64,000 nucleotides of DNA. Origin: Phycobacter sedimenti (GTDB taxonomy: Bacteria > Pseudomonadota > Alphaproteobacteria > Rhodobacterales > Rhodobacteraceae). The stretch lies in contig NZ_JBBVGR010000006.1 of the NCBI RefSeq assembly GCF_038148855.1, positions 62,001 through 126,000 on the forward strand. The letters run 5' to 3'. The stretch's first letter is position 1. Every line of letters starts with the position of its first letter. Positions 1 to 9,570 of the stretch are shown here, piece by piece. The notes below the pieces were generated by a model. That model was given only the letters and a program-made list of their open reading frames with translations. It searched no databases and was not told the origin of the DNA. Made by a program: the position numbers and the translations under genes.

Positions 1-1290
1 GGTTTTGGGCTCGACCGCGATCTCGATCACCGGATCGGGGAAGGTCATGGTTTCCAGAACCACCGGTTCCTTCGCATCGCAGAGGGTGTCACCGGTGGTG
101 GTGTCTTTCAGACCCGCCAGCGCGATGATGTCGCCCGCAAAGGCTTCTTCGATCTCTTCCCGGTTGTTGGAGTGCATCATCATCATACGACCGACGCGCT
201 CTTTCTTGCCCTTGGTCGAGTTCAGGATGCTGTCACCCTTGTTGATCACGCCGGAATAGATCCGGGTGAAAGTCAGGGAGCCAACGAAGGGGTCGTTCAT
301 GATCTTGAACGCCAGGCCAGAGAAAGCCATGTCGTCGTCCGCGCGGCGGGCGATGTTACGAACTTCTTCTTCGTCACCCGGCTTGAAGCCCATGTAATCG
401 ACAACGTCCAGCGGGCTGGGCAGGTAGTCGATCACAGCGTTGAGCAGCGGCTGAACACCTTTGTTCTTGAACGCCGAGCCACCCAGAACCGGAACGAAGT
501 CCAGCGCCAGGGTACCCTTGCGCAGCAGTTTGCGCAGGGTCGGAACGTCGGGCTCGTTGCCTTCCAGGTATTCCATCATGGCGTCGTCGTCTTGCTCGAC
601 GGCCGCTTCGACCATCTTGCCGCGCCATTCATCGGCCATGTCCTTCAGGCTGTCGCGGATCGGAGCCTTGACCCAGCTTGCGCCCAGGTCTTCGCCCTGC
701 CACAGCCATTCTTCCATGGTGACCAGGTCGATCAGGCCTTCGAGTTCGTTTTCTGCGCCGATCGGAACACCAACCGGAACCGCGCGGGCACCGGTGCGGT
801 CCTCGATCATGCGGACGCAGTTGAAGAAGTCAGCGCCGATCTTGTCCATCTTGTTGACGAACACCATACGCGGAACCTTGTAGCGGTCAGCCTGACGCCA
901 CACGGTTTCGGTCTGGGGTTCAACGCCGGCGTTGGCGTCCAGAACACAGACTGCACCGTCGAGAACCGCCAGCGAACGCTCAACTTCGATGGTGAAGTCA
1001 ACGTGGCCGGGAGTGTCGATGATGTTCAGGCGGTGCTTGGGGGTATCAGCGGTCTGACCGTCTTCGGTGCGTTCCCAGAAGGTGGTGGTCGCAGCCGAGG
1101 TGATGGTGATCCCGCGTTCCTGCTCCTGCTCCATCCAGTCCATGGTGGCTGCACCATCGTGCACCTCACCGATGTTGTGGGATTTGCCGGTGTAATACAG
1201 GATACGCTCAGAGCAGGTGGTCTTACCTGCGTCGATGTGCGCCATGATACCGAAGTTACGGTATAGTTCGAGCGGATATTCGCGTGCCAT
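1..1290 (-). CDS. fusA: Elongation factor G, N-terminal part (cut by window edge)
   Basis: Translocation GTPase that moves tRNA and mRNA through the ribosome and helps recycle ribosomes in the cytoplasm. The 430 visible residues begin MAREYPLELY and carry the G1 loop AHIDAGKTT (residues 17-25), the switch I stretch RGITI (59-63), G3 DTPGH (92-96) and G4 NKMDK (146-150). The C-terminal domains lie beyond position 1, since the family is about 700 residues long. The start codon is ATG at 1288-1290, 21 bases after the rpsG stop. It is the last visible gene of the str operon rpsL-rpsG-fusA; a second tuf copy often follows fusA and would lie outside this window. Identification is secure. Confidence 0.97.
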   Translation of the reverse strand, partial: MAREYPLELYRNFGIMAHIDAGKTTCSERILYYTGKSHNIGEVHDGAATMDWMEQEQERGITITSAATTTFWERTEDGQTADTPKHRLNIIDTPGHVDFTIEVERSLAVLDGAVCVLDANAGVEPQTETVWRQADRYKVPRMVFVNKMDKIGADFFNCVRMIEDRTGARAVPVGVPIGAENELEGLIDLVTMEEWLWQGEDLGASWVKAPIRDSLKDMADEWRGKMVEAAVEQDDDAMMEYLEGNEPDVPTLRKLLRKGTLALDFVPVLGGSAFKNKGVQPLLNAVIDYLPSPLDVVDYMGFKPGDEEEVRNIARRADDDMAFSGLAFKIMNDPFVGSLTFTRIYSGVINKGDSILNSTKGKKERVGRMMMMHSNNREEIEEAFAGDIIALAGLKDTTTGDTLCDAKEPVVLETMTFPDPVIEIAVEPKT

Positions 1291-1311
1291 GGTGTGTAGC
1301 CTCTGAAGGGT

Positions 1312-1782
1312 TTACCAGCGATAGTGCGAGAAGGCCTTGTTGGCCTCTGCCATCTTGTGGGTGTCTTCGCGCTTCTTAACGGCGGTACCGCGGGACTGTA
1401 CAGCGTCCAGCAGCTCACCGGCGAGGCGTTCTTCCATTGTGTTCTCGTTGCGGCCGCGGGCAGCGGTGATCAGCCAGCGGATGGCCAGGGCCTCGCGGCG
1501 CTCGGGGCGCACTTCAACCGGAACCTGGTAGGTGGCACCACCCACACGACGCGAGCGAACCTCAACCGAGGGCTTCACGTTGTCGAGGGCTTCGTGGAAC
1601 ACTTCCACGGGCGCGCGCTTGATCTTGGCTTCAACGCGGTCGAATGCGTTGTAGACGATTTTTTCTGCGACCGATTTCTTACCATCGATCATCAGGTTGT
1701 TCATGAATTTGGTCAGAACGCGGTCGCCATATTTGGCGTCGGGCAGAACTTCGCGTTTTTCAGCAGCGTGACGGCGTGACAT
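1312..1782 (-). CDS. rpsG: 30S ribosomal protein S7
   Basis: Primary assembly protein of the 30S head that contacts 16S rRNA and lies next to the E-site tRNA; in enterics it is also the translational repressor of the str operon. The 156-residue product has the normal bacterial length, begins MSRRHAAEKREVLPD and contains the conserved segments KFMNNLMIDGKKS and RWLITAARGR. The start ATG lies 18 bases downstream of the rpsL stop, and fusA follows after 21 bases, so the three are surely co-transcribed. Autoregulation by S7 would act in the rpsL-rpsG spacer in enterics, but this 18-base spacer is too short for that structure, so control here must work differently. Confidence 0.98.
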   Translation of the reverse strand: MSRRHAAEKREVLPDAKYGDRVLTKFMNNLMIDGKKSVAEKIVYNAFDRVEAKIKRAPVEVFHEALDNVKPSVEVRSRRVGGATYQVPVEVRPERREALAIRWLITAARGRNENTMEERLAGELLDAVQSRGTAVKKREDTHKMAEANKAFSHYRW

Positions 1783-1800
1783 CTTTGCTTATCCTTCTTC

Positions 1801-2172
1801 TTACTTAGGACGCTTCGCGCCATACTTGGAGCGGCGCTGCTTACGGTCTTTGACGCCCTGGGTATCCAGAACACCGCGAAGGATGTGGTAACGCACACCG
1901 GGAAGGTCTTTTACACGACCGCCGCGGATCAGAACCACAGAGTGTTCCTGAAGGTTGTGGCTTTCACCCGGGATGTAGGAGATCACTTCGAAACCGTTGG
2001 TCAGGCGAACCTTGGCCACTTTCCGCATAGCGGAGTTCGGTTTCTTCGGTGTGGTGGTGTAAACGCGGGTACATACGCCGCGCTTTTGGGGGCACTGCTC
2101 CAGATGCATGGACTTGGAGCGTTTTACTTTCGGCTGCCGCGGCTTGCGGATCAGCTGTTGAATCGTTGGCAT
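1801..2172 (-). CDS. rpsL: 30S ribosomal protein S12
   Basis: Decoding-centre protein of the small subunit that controls accuracy and is the streptomycin-resistance locus. It has 123 residues, the standard length, starting MPTIQQLIRKPRQP. The two loops where resistance mutations arise are wild type: TPKKPNSA (lysines equivalent to 42/43) and GRVKDLPG (lysine equivalent to 88), so no S12-based streptomycin resistance is predicted. The start ATG is about 230 bases downstream of a strong candidate promoter. It is the first gene of the str block; the genes beyond it on the plus strand are unrelated glycosyltransferases. Confidence 0.98.
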   Translation of the reverse strand: MPTIQQLIRKPRQPKVKRSKSMHLEQCPQKRGVCTRVYTTTPKKPNSAMRKVAKVRLTNGFEVISYIPGESHNLQEHSVVLIRGGRVKDLPGVRYHILRGVLDTQGVKDRKQRRSKYGAKRPK

Positions 2173-2403
2173 TCCGGTCTATTCCCCGTTTCGCAACTGT
2201 CATGTCATGCACGCGATAAAGCGTGCGGCTCATATTTCCGGCACTTACGCGTCCGCAAGCGCAAAAACCGCATTCGTTCCCATTCCGAGGTGAACGACGC
2301 GGTGGGTTTACAGAGGATCCGGGTGATAAAAGTGCCCGAACCTTGTGCCACTACAATAGTGATATCGGCTTTAGGGGCGGCCCCCGGATGCCGGATAGGC
2401 GCG

Positions 2404-2432
2404 CGTATATGGGGAGTCGGCGGAGTTGTCAA
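2404..2432 (-). promoter_or_regulatory. Sigma70-type promoter of rpsL-rpsG-fusA
   Basis: On the minus strand there is a perfect -35 TTGACA (2427-2432), a 17-base spacer and a -10 TATACG (2404-2409). Transcription would start near 2397 and leave a leader of about 225 bases before rpsL. This is the only strong promoter-like signal I see in the 413-base divergent gap 2173-2585 between rpsL and the first glycosyltransferase. The rest of that gap holds no convincing gene. Confidence 0.72.
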
Positions 2433-2585
2433 CCGCAGCAGGCCCTTTCGCACCGCCCTGCGCCGGGATCTGCCGGGAACTGGCGATGAACTCCCGCAAG
2501 CGCGCCCAGCGAACGCTTTCCTTGCCCGTCGGCCGGGCGCCATGCATAGTCCAGTCGCGCAGTGGATAATCAGGACGGCTCCCTC

Positions 2586-3392
2586 ATGCAAGTCATCGGC
2601 CTATGTCGTTTTTCCTACCCCGCAATCGGTGGTTTTCAGGTCGAGCACGATAGCCTGGAAGAACGGATCGCCTATCTGTACGCCGACCAGCGCCTGGAAG
2701 AACGGTTCCAATTGATGGAGACCGTCGCCCTGCCCTGCCTGCGCGCGCAGACCGATCAGGATTTCGAGCTGATCATCGTTATCGGGGATAGCCTGCCCAA
2801 GCATCATCGCGACCGGCTCCACGACATCACTGCGGGCATGCCCCAGGTGCGCATCCACAGCGAGCCACCGCGCAAACAGCGGCAGGTGATGAAAGAGATC
2901 CTGAACAAGGCGCGCCGCGATCCCGCCGCGCCCTGCCTGCAGTTCCGCCATGACGATGACGATGCCGTATCTGTCGATTTTGTCGAGCGGCTGCGGCAGA
3001 CGGTTCAGGACTGCCCCGGCCTGATCCAGAGGAACAAGACCGTCGCGGTGGATTTCAATCAGGGCTATGTGGCCGAACTGGGCGAGGACGGGATCGCGGC
3101 GACGGAAATCCACCGGCCTTACTATGTGGCCTCACTCGGGATGTATGTGCAGGGGGGCTGCAACCTGACCATCATGAACTTTGCCCATGAAAAGATCCTG
3201 CGGTTCATGCCCACCGTGACGATCAGCGATCAGCCGATGTTCGTGCGCACTCACAACGGCTACAACGACTCTCGACAAAAGCCCGTTAAACCCGTTCGCG
3301 TCACCCCGCTGACGCCCGCACAGATTTGCGAATTCGAAGCCCGCTTTGCCATACGGCAAGACCATGTCCGCAGTGTCTTTGGCGCCCGCTGA
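2586..3392 (+). CDS. Putative rhamnosyltransferase (PF11316-like), copy 1
   Basis: Predicted cytoplasmic glycosyltransferase of the family annotated as putative rhamnosyl transferase; the true sugar and acceptor are unknown. The start is set at the ATG at 2586 because the product then begins MQVIGLCRFS, exactly like the paralogue 39 bases downstream. The 268-residue protein has an acidic DDDD at residues 123-126, in the position of a metal- and nucleotide-sugar-binding DXD motif, and a C-terminal HNGYNDSR. It aligns without gaps to the next gene over at least the first 126 residues. It is part of a plus-strand island between rpsL and rpoC. Envelope polysaccharide synthesis is a reasonable inference, but nothing here fixes the pathway. 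Confidence 0.75.
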   Translation: MQVIGLCRFSYPAIGGFQVEHDSLEERIAYLYADQRLEERFQLMETVALPCLRAQTDQDFELIIVIGDSLPKHHRDRLHDITAGMPQVRIHSEPPRKQRQVMKEILNKARRDPAAPCLQFRHDDDDAVSVDFVERLRQTVQDCPGLIQRNKTVAVDFNQGYVAELGEDGIAATEIHRPYYVASLGMYVQGGCNLTIMNFAHEKILRFMPTVTISDQPMFVRTHNGYNDSRQKPVKPVRVTPLTPAQICEFEARFAIRQDHVRSVFGAR

Positions 3393-3431
3393 CCCCCTGC
3401 CCCGCCGCCAGATCGAAGAGGACCCCACTCC

Positions 3432-4271
3432 ATGCAGGTTATCGGATTGTGCCGTTTCTCCTATGTCGGGCTTGGGGGCTACAAGATCGTGCACGAAAAT
3501 CTCGCCGAGCGTCGTGCCTTCCTTTATGCGCCCGCACGGCTCGAAGAACGGTTCCGCCTCTTTGAAACCATCAGCCTGCCCTCGGTCATCGCTCAGACGG
3601 ATCAGGACTTTCAGCTTCATGTGGTGGTTGGAGAGTGCTTTCCCGAGGCCTATCTGGAACGGCTTCTTGCGCTGACCGAAGACCTCCCGAACGTGGCCGT
3701 CTCGATGCAGCCCCCAGACAATCACCGCCGCCAGATGATCCGCGTACTGAACGCCGCCCGCGAAGATGCCGGGGCGCCCTGTTTACAATTCCGCCTGGAT
3801 GACGACGATGCCATGGCGGTGAATTTCATCGCACGACTGAAGCAGGCCGCCCAGGATCTGAAACCAGTCTGGCAGCGCTATCCGCTGACCACCATCGACT
3901 TCAACCGGGGCTATATCTACCGGGCTGGCCCGGAAGGTCTGTCGATCACCCCAGACCGTGAGGCTTATGCGGCGCTTTCCCTTGGCGTGGTGGTGCCGGG
4001 TGGGTCGGATCGGACGATCATGCATCAGGGCCATCACATCCTGTGGAAAGAGACCCCGACGCTCACCTTTCCCGATGGCGATATGTACATGCGGGGGCAT
4101 AACGGGTTCAATGACTCCCGTTCTAAAGGACGCGGCAAGAAGGTCAGGCTTTCACCGGTCACCGCCGAAGAGGTCGACCACCTGAAGCGCACCTTCAACG
4201 TGGACAATGCCGCGGTCGCACGGGCGTTTTCATCCCCCTGCCTGCTGCCGCTCCCGGTAAAGGGTGAATAG
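3432..4271 (+). CDS. Putative rhamnosyltransferase (PF11316-like), copy 2
   Basis: Second copy of a tandem pair of predicted glycosyltransferases, 279 residues, starting MQVIGLCRFSYVG after a GAGGA ribosome-binding site 9 bases upstream. DDDD is again at residues 123-126, and HNGFNDSR matches HNGYNDSR of copy 1. The two proteins have clearly diverged in between, so the duplication is old and the two may use different acceptors. The C-terminal 13 codons overlap the 3' end of the convergent transporter gene (4230-4271), and this copy extends further than copy 1. Substrate is unknown; the family name is the only basis for rhamnose. Confidence 0.75.
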   Translation: MQVIGLCRFSYVGLGGYKIVHENLAERRAFLYAPARLEERFRLFETISLPSVIAQTDQDFQLHVVVGECFPEAYLERLLALTEDLPNVAVSMQPPDNHRRQMIRVLNAAREDAGAPCLQFRLDDDDAMAVNFIARLKQAAQDLKPVWQRYPLTTIDFNRGYIYRAGPEGLSITPDREAYAALSLGVVVPGGSDRTIMHQGHHILWKETPTLTFPDGDMYMRGHNGFNDSRSKGRGKKVRLSPVTAEEVDHLKRTFNVDNAAVARAFSSPCLLPLPVKGE

Positions 4272-5096
4272 ACCCGCAGCCACAACGATGGCCGCGCCGA
4301 TCAAGGTCAGGCCGCTTGGCAGCGCATCGAACACGTACCAGCCAAGGAAGATCGCCCAAAGCAGACCCGTGTAGCGAAAGGGGGACACAGCGGCCACGTC
4401 TCCGTTGCGCATCGCCATGACCGAGAACAGATAGCCTGCGAAAATGAAACAGGCCGCCTGCAGCAACATCCGCCAGTGGTCACCTCGCATGGGCTGCCAA
4501 TCCTGCTGGGTGCTGTAGACCAGCCCGAATGCAAAGACCGTCAGTGATGCCATCAGCGTCACAGTCATCGACGGCACTGCCGCTGACATCTTTCGGGTGA
4601 ACAGATCCCGCGCGGTCACGCAGCCCACCGCGCCGAGGGCATAGAGGGACGCACTGTCAAATCCCTCCGGTCCCGGCCGCACGATCAGCAGCATGCCCAC
4701 GAAGCCCGCAAGGATCGCCGCCATGCGCCGCCAGCCGATGCTTTCGCGAAAGAACAGCGCAGCGCCCAGGGTGACGGTCAGCGGCAACATCTGCAAGACC
4801 GCCGTCACATTTGCCAGCGGCATCAACATCAGGGCGCTGAGGAACAGAAAAGTCGCCCCCGCCTCGGACAGGCAGCGCCCCAGCACCAGCATCCAGTCCC
4901 GCCGCGGCAGGTTCATCCGCAGGCTGCCTAGGTAACGTGCCAACAGGAAGATCAGCACCGTCGCAGCCCCACCCCGAATGACCAATATCTGCGACAGCGG
5001 CAGGTCGGCGCCCACCGTTTTCACCAGCGTGTCGTTAAAGGTGAAGGCCGCCATGCTGCCCATCATCAACAGGGCACCAGTCTGGTTTGGGGTCAT
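4230..5096 (-). CDS. DMT-superfamily (EamA) transporter
   Basis: Inner-membrane permease of the drug/metabolite transporter superfamily, 288 residues with about ten hydrophobic segments arranged as two EamA repeats. The first helix carries the family-typical stretch AAFTFNDTLVK near residues 16-26, and the repeat ends with ESIGWRRMAAILAGFVGM. Substrates in this family range from amino acids and their precursors to purines and drugs and cannot be read from the sequence. The start ATG is at 5094-5096. Its 3' end overlaps the convergent glycosyltransferase gene by 42 bases. It lies on the same strand as rpoC but begins about 180 bases beyond the start of the inter-operon region, separated by the rpoC terminator. 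Confidence 0.85.
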   Translation of the reverse strand: MTPNQTGALLMMGSMAAFTFNDTLVKTVGADLPLSQILVIRGGAATVLIFLLARYLGSLRMNLPRRDWMLVLGRCLSEAGATFLFLSALMLMPLANVTAVLQMLPLTVTLGAALFFRESIGWRRMAAILAGFVGMLLIVRPGPEGFDSASLYALGAVGCVTARDLFTRKMSAAVPSMTVTLMASLTVFAFGLVYSTQQDWQPMRGDHWRMLLQAACFIFAGYLFSVMAMRNGDVAAVSPFRYTGLLWAIFLGWYVFDALPSGLTLIGAAIVVAAGLFTLYRERQQAGG

Positions 5097-5220
5097 CCGG
5101 CACTCCGTCTGGGTTGGAAAATCTGCGGATTAGGTGAATGCGCCTCAGCGCTCTCTTAAGCAGCAGAAAACACCCAAAGTCTCAATTTGAAAAGAGGGTT
5201 TGCGTTTTGCATCTCCCAAA

Positions 5221-5250
5221 AGAAAACCCCCGCACCATCGGCGCGGGGGT
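5221..5250 (-). terminator. Rho-independent terminator of rpoBC
   Basis: On the minus strand an 8-base perfect stem (5226-5233 paired with 5243-5250, GACCCCCGC-type) is followed by TTTTCT. It sits 28 bases after the rpoC stop codon, where the operon would end. Confidence 0.88.
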
Positions 5251-5277
5251 CTTTCATTTTCTCATGTGATCGGCAGA

Positions 5278-8200
5278 TCAATCGCGGCTTTCCGGGGTTT
5301 CCACCAGATTGTCGAAATCGCCGCCCGACAGATCGTCGTCCATGACCGGCGCGGCCAGGGCCGCTGCGGCCTCGGCCTCTTCGCGGCGGGCTTCCAGCAC
5401 CACGTTGTCGCGGCTTTGCGCGATGTGACGCATCTGCTGGGTGGCCCCACCGGTGCCGGCCGGGATCAGGCGGCCCACGATGACGTTCTCCTTGAGGCCG
5501 ACCAGCTTGTCCTTCTTGCCCTGAACCGAAGCTTCGGTAAGCACGCGGGTGGTCTCCTGGAAGGAGGCCGCCGAGATGAAGGAGCGGGTCTGCAAGGACG
5601 CCTTGGTGATACCCAGAAGGATCGGCTCGCCCTGAGCCGGACGCTTGCCACGGGCCAGCGCCTTCTCGTTGGCCTGGTCGAACTCCTGCTTGTCCACGTG
5701 CTCGCCTTTCAGCAGCGTCGTGTCACCGGAGTCGGAGATCTCCCACTTCTGCAGCATCTGGCGAACGATCACCTCGATGTGCTTGTCGTTGATCTTCACA
5801 CCCTGCAGGCGATAGACGTCCTGAACCTCGTCGATCATGTAGTTGGCCAGAGCCTCGACACCCATGATGGAGAGGATGTCATGCGGCGCCGGATTCCCGT
5901 CCATGATGTAGTCACCCTTCTGCACGAAGTCGCCTTCCTGCACCGGGATGTGCTTGCCCTTGGGCACCATGTATTCGACGGTTTCCAGCGTCTCATCTGC
6001 CGGTTCGATCGAGATGCGGCGCTTGTTCTTGTAGTCGCGGCCAAAGCGCACGTAACCATCGATTTCCGCGATGATCGCGTGGTCTTTAGGACGACGCGCT
6101 TCAAACAGTTCGGCCACACGGGGCAGACCACCGGTGATGTCCTTGGTCTTGGCGCCCTCACGCGGGATACGCGCGACAACGTCACCGGCCTCGATCAGCT
6201 GCCCGTCTTCACAGGACAGGATCGCGTCAACGGACATCGGGTAGGTCACCGGGTTGCCCAGATCGTTGCGGACCGGCTCACCGTCAGCATCCACAAGGAT
6301 GATTTCCGGCTTGAGGTCGTTGCCACGCGGCGCCGCCCGCCAGTCGATCACGATCTTCTGGGTCATGCCGGTGGCTTCGTCGGTCTCGTCGCGCACCGCA
6401 AGACCCGAGACGAGGTCGACGTATTTCGCGGTACCCGGCTTTTCGGCGATGATCGGCAGGGTGTAGGGGTCCCATTCGAACAGCTTGTCGCCGCGCGCCA
6501 CTTTCTGGCCTTCGGTCACGAACAGCTTGGAGCCGTAGCCCAGCTTGTGGCTGGCCCGCTCTTCGCCCTGATCGTCCTGAATGATGATCTTCATGTTCCG
6601 ACCGACCACCAGCGTTTCACCGCTGGAGTTCTTCAGGGTCTGCGCGTTCTCGAAGACGATGGTGCCTTGCTGGCTTGCTTCGAGGAACGACTGCTGGCCA
6701 CCCTGGGCAACACCGCCGATGTGGAAGGTCCGCATCGTCAGCTGTGTACCCGGTTCACCGATCGACTGCGCGGCGATGATGCCGACAGCTTCACCCGAGT
6801 TGACCATGGTGCCGCGTGCGAGGTCACGACCATAGCACATGGCGCAGACGCCCTCTTCGCTTTCACAGGTCAGCGGCGAGCGGATACGCGCAGTGGCGAC
6901 ACCGGCTTCCTGGACCGCATCGGACATGCGTTCGTCGATGAGCTGACCCTGGGCAACCAGGATCTCCTCGGTGCCGGGACGCTTGATGTCCTCGGCAGCC
7001 ACACGACCCAGGATACGCTCGCCGATGGAGGCGACCACTTCACCGTCGTTGACCGCGGCCTCTGCGGTGATCGCACGCTCGGTGCCACAGTCATGCTCGC
7101 GCACGATGCAGTCCTGAGCCACGTCCACAAGACGGCGGGTCAGGTAGCCAGAGTTCGCCGTCTTCAGAGCGGTATCCGACAGACCCTTACGGGCACCGTG
7201 GGTGGAGTTGAAGTACTCCAGAACGGTCAGACCCTCTTTGAAGTTCGAGATGATCGGGGTCTCGATGATGTCGCCGTTCGGCTTGGCCATCAGGCCCCGC
7301 ATACCGCCCAGCTGTTTCATCTGCGTAACCGAGCCACGCGCACCGGAGTGGGCCATCATGTAGACCGAGTTCGGCTCCATCACGGCGCCATTCTCGTCAC
7401 GCTTGTCGGCGGAGATGGTGTTCATCATCGCCTCGGTGACGCGGTCGTTACACTTGGACCAGGCATCGACAACCTTGTTGTACTTTTCGCCCTGGGTAAT
7501 CAGGCCGTCCATGTACTGCTGTTCGAAGTCTTTCACCTGATCACGGGTTTCGTCCACGATGGGCCACTTGCCCTCGGGGATCACCATGTCGTCCTTGCCG
7601 AACGAAATGCCCGCCTTGAACGCCTCGCGGAAGCCCATGGTCATGATCTGGTCACAGAAGATGACCGACTCTTTCTGACCGCAGTAACGGTAGACGGTGT
7701 CGATGACCTGCTGCACCTCTTTCTTCCGCAGAAGACGGTTCACCAGTTCGAACGGCGCCTTGGCGTTCTTGGGCAGAAGCGCACCCAGACGCACACGGCC
7801 GGGCGTGGTCTCGAAACGCTTGAGAACCTCGTTGCCTTCCTCGTCGATCTGAGGAACACGCGCGGTGATCTTGGAGTGCAGGTGCACTTCACCGGCGTTC
7901 AGCGCGTGTTCGACTTCCTCGATGGTGCCGAAGATCTTGCCTTCACCCACCATGCCTTCGCGTTCGAGGGTCACATAGTAGAGACCCAGGATCATATCCT
8001 GCGAGGGAACGATGATCGGCGCGCCGTTTGCGGGCGACAGAACGTTGTTGGTGGACATCATCAGGACGCGCGCTTCCAGCTGGGCCTCAAGGCTCAGCGG
8101 CACGTGCACGGCCATCTGGTCACCGTCAAAGTCGGCGTTAAAGGCCGAGCAGACCAGCGGGTGCAGCTGGATCGCCTTGCCTTCGATCAGCGTGGGTTCA

Positions 8201-9519
8201 AACGCCTGAATGCCAAGACGGTGCAGCGTCGGCGCACGGTTCAGCATGACGGGGTGTTCGCGGATCACCTCATCGAGGATATCCCACACTTCGGGGCGCT
8301 CTTTTTCGACCAGCTTCTTCGCCTGCTTCACGGTGGAGGACAGACCTTTGGCTTCCAGACGCGAGTAGATGAAGGGCTTGAAGAGTTCGAGCGCCATCTT
8401 CTTCGGCAGACCGCACTGGTGCAGTTTAAGTTCCGGGCCGGTCACGATGACCGAACGACCCGAGAAGTCGACGCGCTTACCCAAAAGGTTCTGACGGAAG
8501 CGGCCCTGTTTCCCTTTCAGCATGTCCGAAAGCGATTTCAGCGGACGCTTGTTGGCGCCGGTGATGACCCGGCCACGGCGGCCGTTGTCAAACAGGGCGT
8601 CAACGGATTCCTGCAGCATCCGCTTTTCGTTGCGCACGATGATATCGGGCGCGCGCAGCTCGATCAGGCGCTTCAGACGGTTGTTCCGGTTGATCACACG
8701 ACGGTAAAGGTCGTTGAGGTCAGAAGTCGCGAAACGGCCCCCATCCAGCGGCACCAGCGGCCGCAGTTCCGGCGGGATGACAGGGATCACGGTCATGATC
8801 ATCCATTCCGGGCGGTTGCCCGACTCGAGGAAGCTTTCGACCACTTTCAGACGCTTGATGATCTTCTTGGGCTTCAACTCACCAGTGGCTTCGGCCAGAT
8901 CGGCGCGCAGCTGCTCGGCTTCGGCTTCCAGATCGATCGCAGCCAGCATTTCACGGATCGCTTCGGCGCCGATATTGGCGGTGAAGGCGTCCATGCCGTA
9001 CTGGTCCTGCGCGTCCATGAACTCTTCTTCGGTCATCATCTGACCGTAGGTGAGATCGGTGAGGCCCGGCTCGATCACCACGTAGTTCTCAAAGTAGAGA
9101 ACCCGCTCCAGATCGCGCAGGGTCATGTCCAGCATCAGGCCGATGCGGGAGGGAAGCGACTTCAGGAACCAGATGTGGGCGACGGGCGCAGCCAGTTCGA
9201 TGTGGCCCATACGCTCGCGGCGGACCTTTTGCAGGGTAACTTCCACACCGCATTTTTCGCAGACAACGCCGCGATATTTCATGCGCTTGTATTTGCCGCA
9301 GAGGCATTCGTAGTCTTTGATCGGGCCAAAGATACGGGCGCAGAACAGACCGTCACGCTCGGGCTTGAAGGTCCGGTAGTTGATGGTCTCGGGCTTTTTG
9401 ATTTCGCCATAGGACCACGACAGAATCCGTTCCGGCGACGCCAGCGAGACTTTGATCTCGTCGAAAACCTTCGGCGGCGTCAGCGGGTTGAACGGGTTGT
9501 TGGTGATTTCCTGGTTCAT
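5278..9519 (-). CDS. rpoC: RNA polymerase subunit beta-prime
   Basis: Largest catalytic subunit of RNA polymerase. The 1413-residue length is typical of alphaproteobacteria. The N-terminal zinc site has cysteines at 72, 74, 87 and 90 (CLCGKY...CEKC), and the active-site magnesium motif NADFDGDQM lies near residue 465, followed by the bridge-helix region (SGARGS) and the second cysteine cluster (CESEEGVCAMCYG). The start is ATG at 9519, 51 bases after the rpoB stop. A strong terminator follows the stop codon. Downstream on the same strand comes a DMT transporter rather than rpsL, the first of several interruptions of the conserved cluster. Confidence 0.99.
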   Translation of the reverse strand: MNQEITNNPFNPLTPPKVFDEIKVSLASPERILSWSYGEIKKPETINYRTFKPERDGLFCARIFGPIKDYECLCGKYKRMKYRGVVCEKCGVEVTLQKVRRERMGHIELAAPVAHIWFLKSLPSRIGLMLDMTLRDLERVLYFENYVVIEPGLTDLTYGQMMTEEEFMDAQDQYGMDAFTANIGAEAIREMLAAIDLEAEAEQLRADLAEATGELKPKKIIKRLKVVESFLESGNRPEWMIMTVIPVIPPELRPLVPLDGGRFATSDLNDLYRRVINRNNRLKRLIELRAPDIIVRNEKRMLQESVDALFDNGRRGRVITGANKRPLKSLSDMLKGKQGRFRQNLLGKRVDFSGRSVIVTGPELKLHQCGLPKKMALELFKPFIYSRLEAKGLSSTVKQAKKLVEKERPEVWDILDEVIREHPVMLNRAPTLHRLGIQAFEPTLIEGKAIQLHPLVCSAFNADFDGDQMAVHVPLSLEAQLEARVLMMSTNNVLSPANGAPIIVPSQDMILGLYYVTLEREGMVGEGKIFGTIEEVEHALNAGEVHLHSKITARVPQIDEEGNEVLKRFETTPGRVRLGALLPKNAKAPFELVNRLLRKKEVQQVIDTVYRYCGQKESVIFCDQIMTMGFREAFKAGISFGKDDMVIPEGKWPIVDETRDQVKDFEQQYMDGLITQGEKYNKVVDAWSKCNDRVTEAMMNTISADKRDENGAVMEPNSVYMMAHSGARGSVTQMKQLGGMRGLMAKPNGDIIETPIISNFKEGLTVLEYFNSTHGARKGLSDTALKTANSGYLTRRLVDVAQDCIVREHDCGTERAITAEAAVNDGEVVASIGERILGRVAAEDIKRPGTEEILVAQGQLIDERMSDAVQEAGVATARIRSPLTCESEEGVCAMCYGRDLARGTMVNSGEAVGIIAAQSIGEPGTQLTMRTFHIGGVAQGGQQSFLEASQQGTIVFENAQTLKNSSGETLVVGRNMKIIIQDDQGEERASHKLGYGSKLFVTEGQKVARGDKLFEWDPYTLPIIAEKPGTAKYVDLVSGLAVRDETDEATGMTQKIVIDWRAAPRGNDLKPEIILVDADGEPVRNDLGNPVTYPMSVDAILSCEDGQLIEAGDVVARIPREGAKTKDITGGLPRVAELFEARRPKDHAIIAEIDGYVRFGRDYKNKRRISIEPADETLETVEYMVPKGKHIPVQEGDFVQKGDYIMDGNPAPHDILSIMGVEALANYMIDEVQDVYRLQGVKINDKHIEVIVRQMLQKWEISDSGDTTLLKGEHVDKQEFDQANEKALARGKRPAQGEPILLGITKASLQTRSFISAASFQETTRVLTEASVQGKKDKLVGLKENVIVGRLIPAGTGGATQQMRHIAQSRDNVVLEARREEAEAAAALAAPVMDDDLSGGDFDNLVETPESRD

Positions 9520-9570
9520 TTTGATACCTCAAATTTTGCGGAAGGGGGGACGGGAGAAGGGCAAGCGCCC

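Noticed and set aside
172..1266. Plus-strand frame opposite fusA
   Set aside because: Antisense shadow of EF-G, with the same His/Asp/Val-rich composition and no ribosome-binding site.
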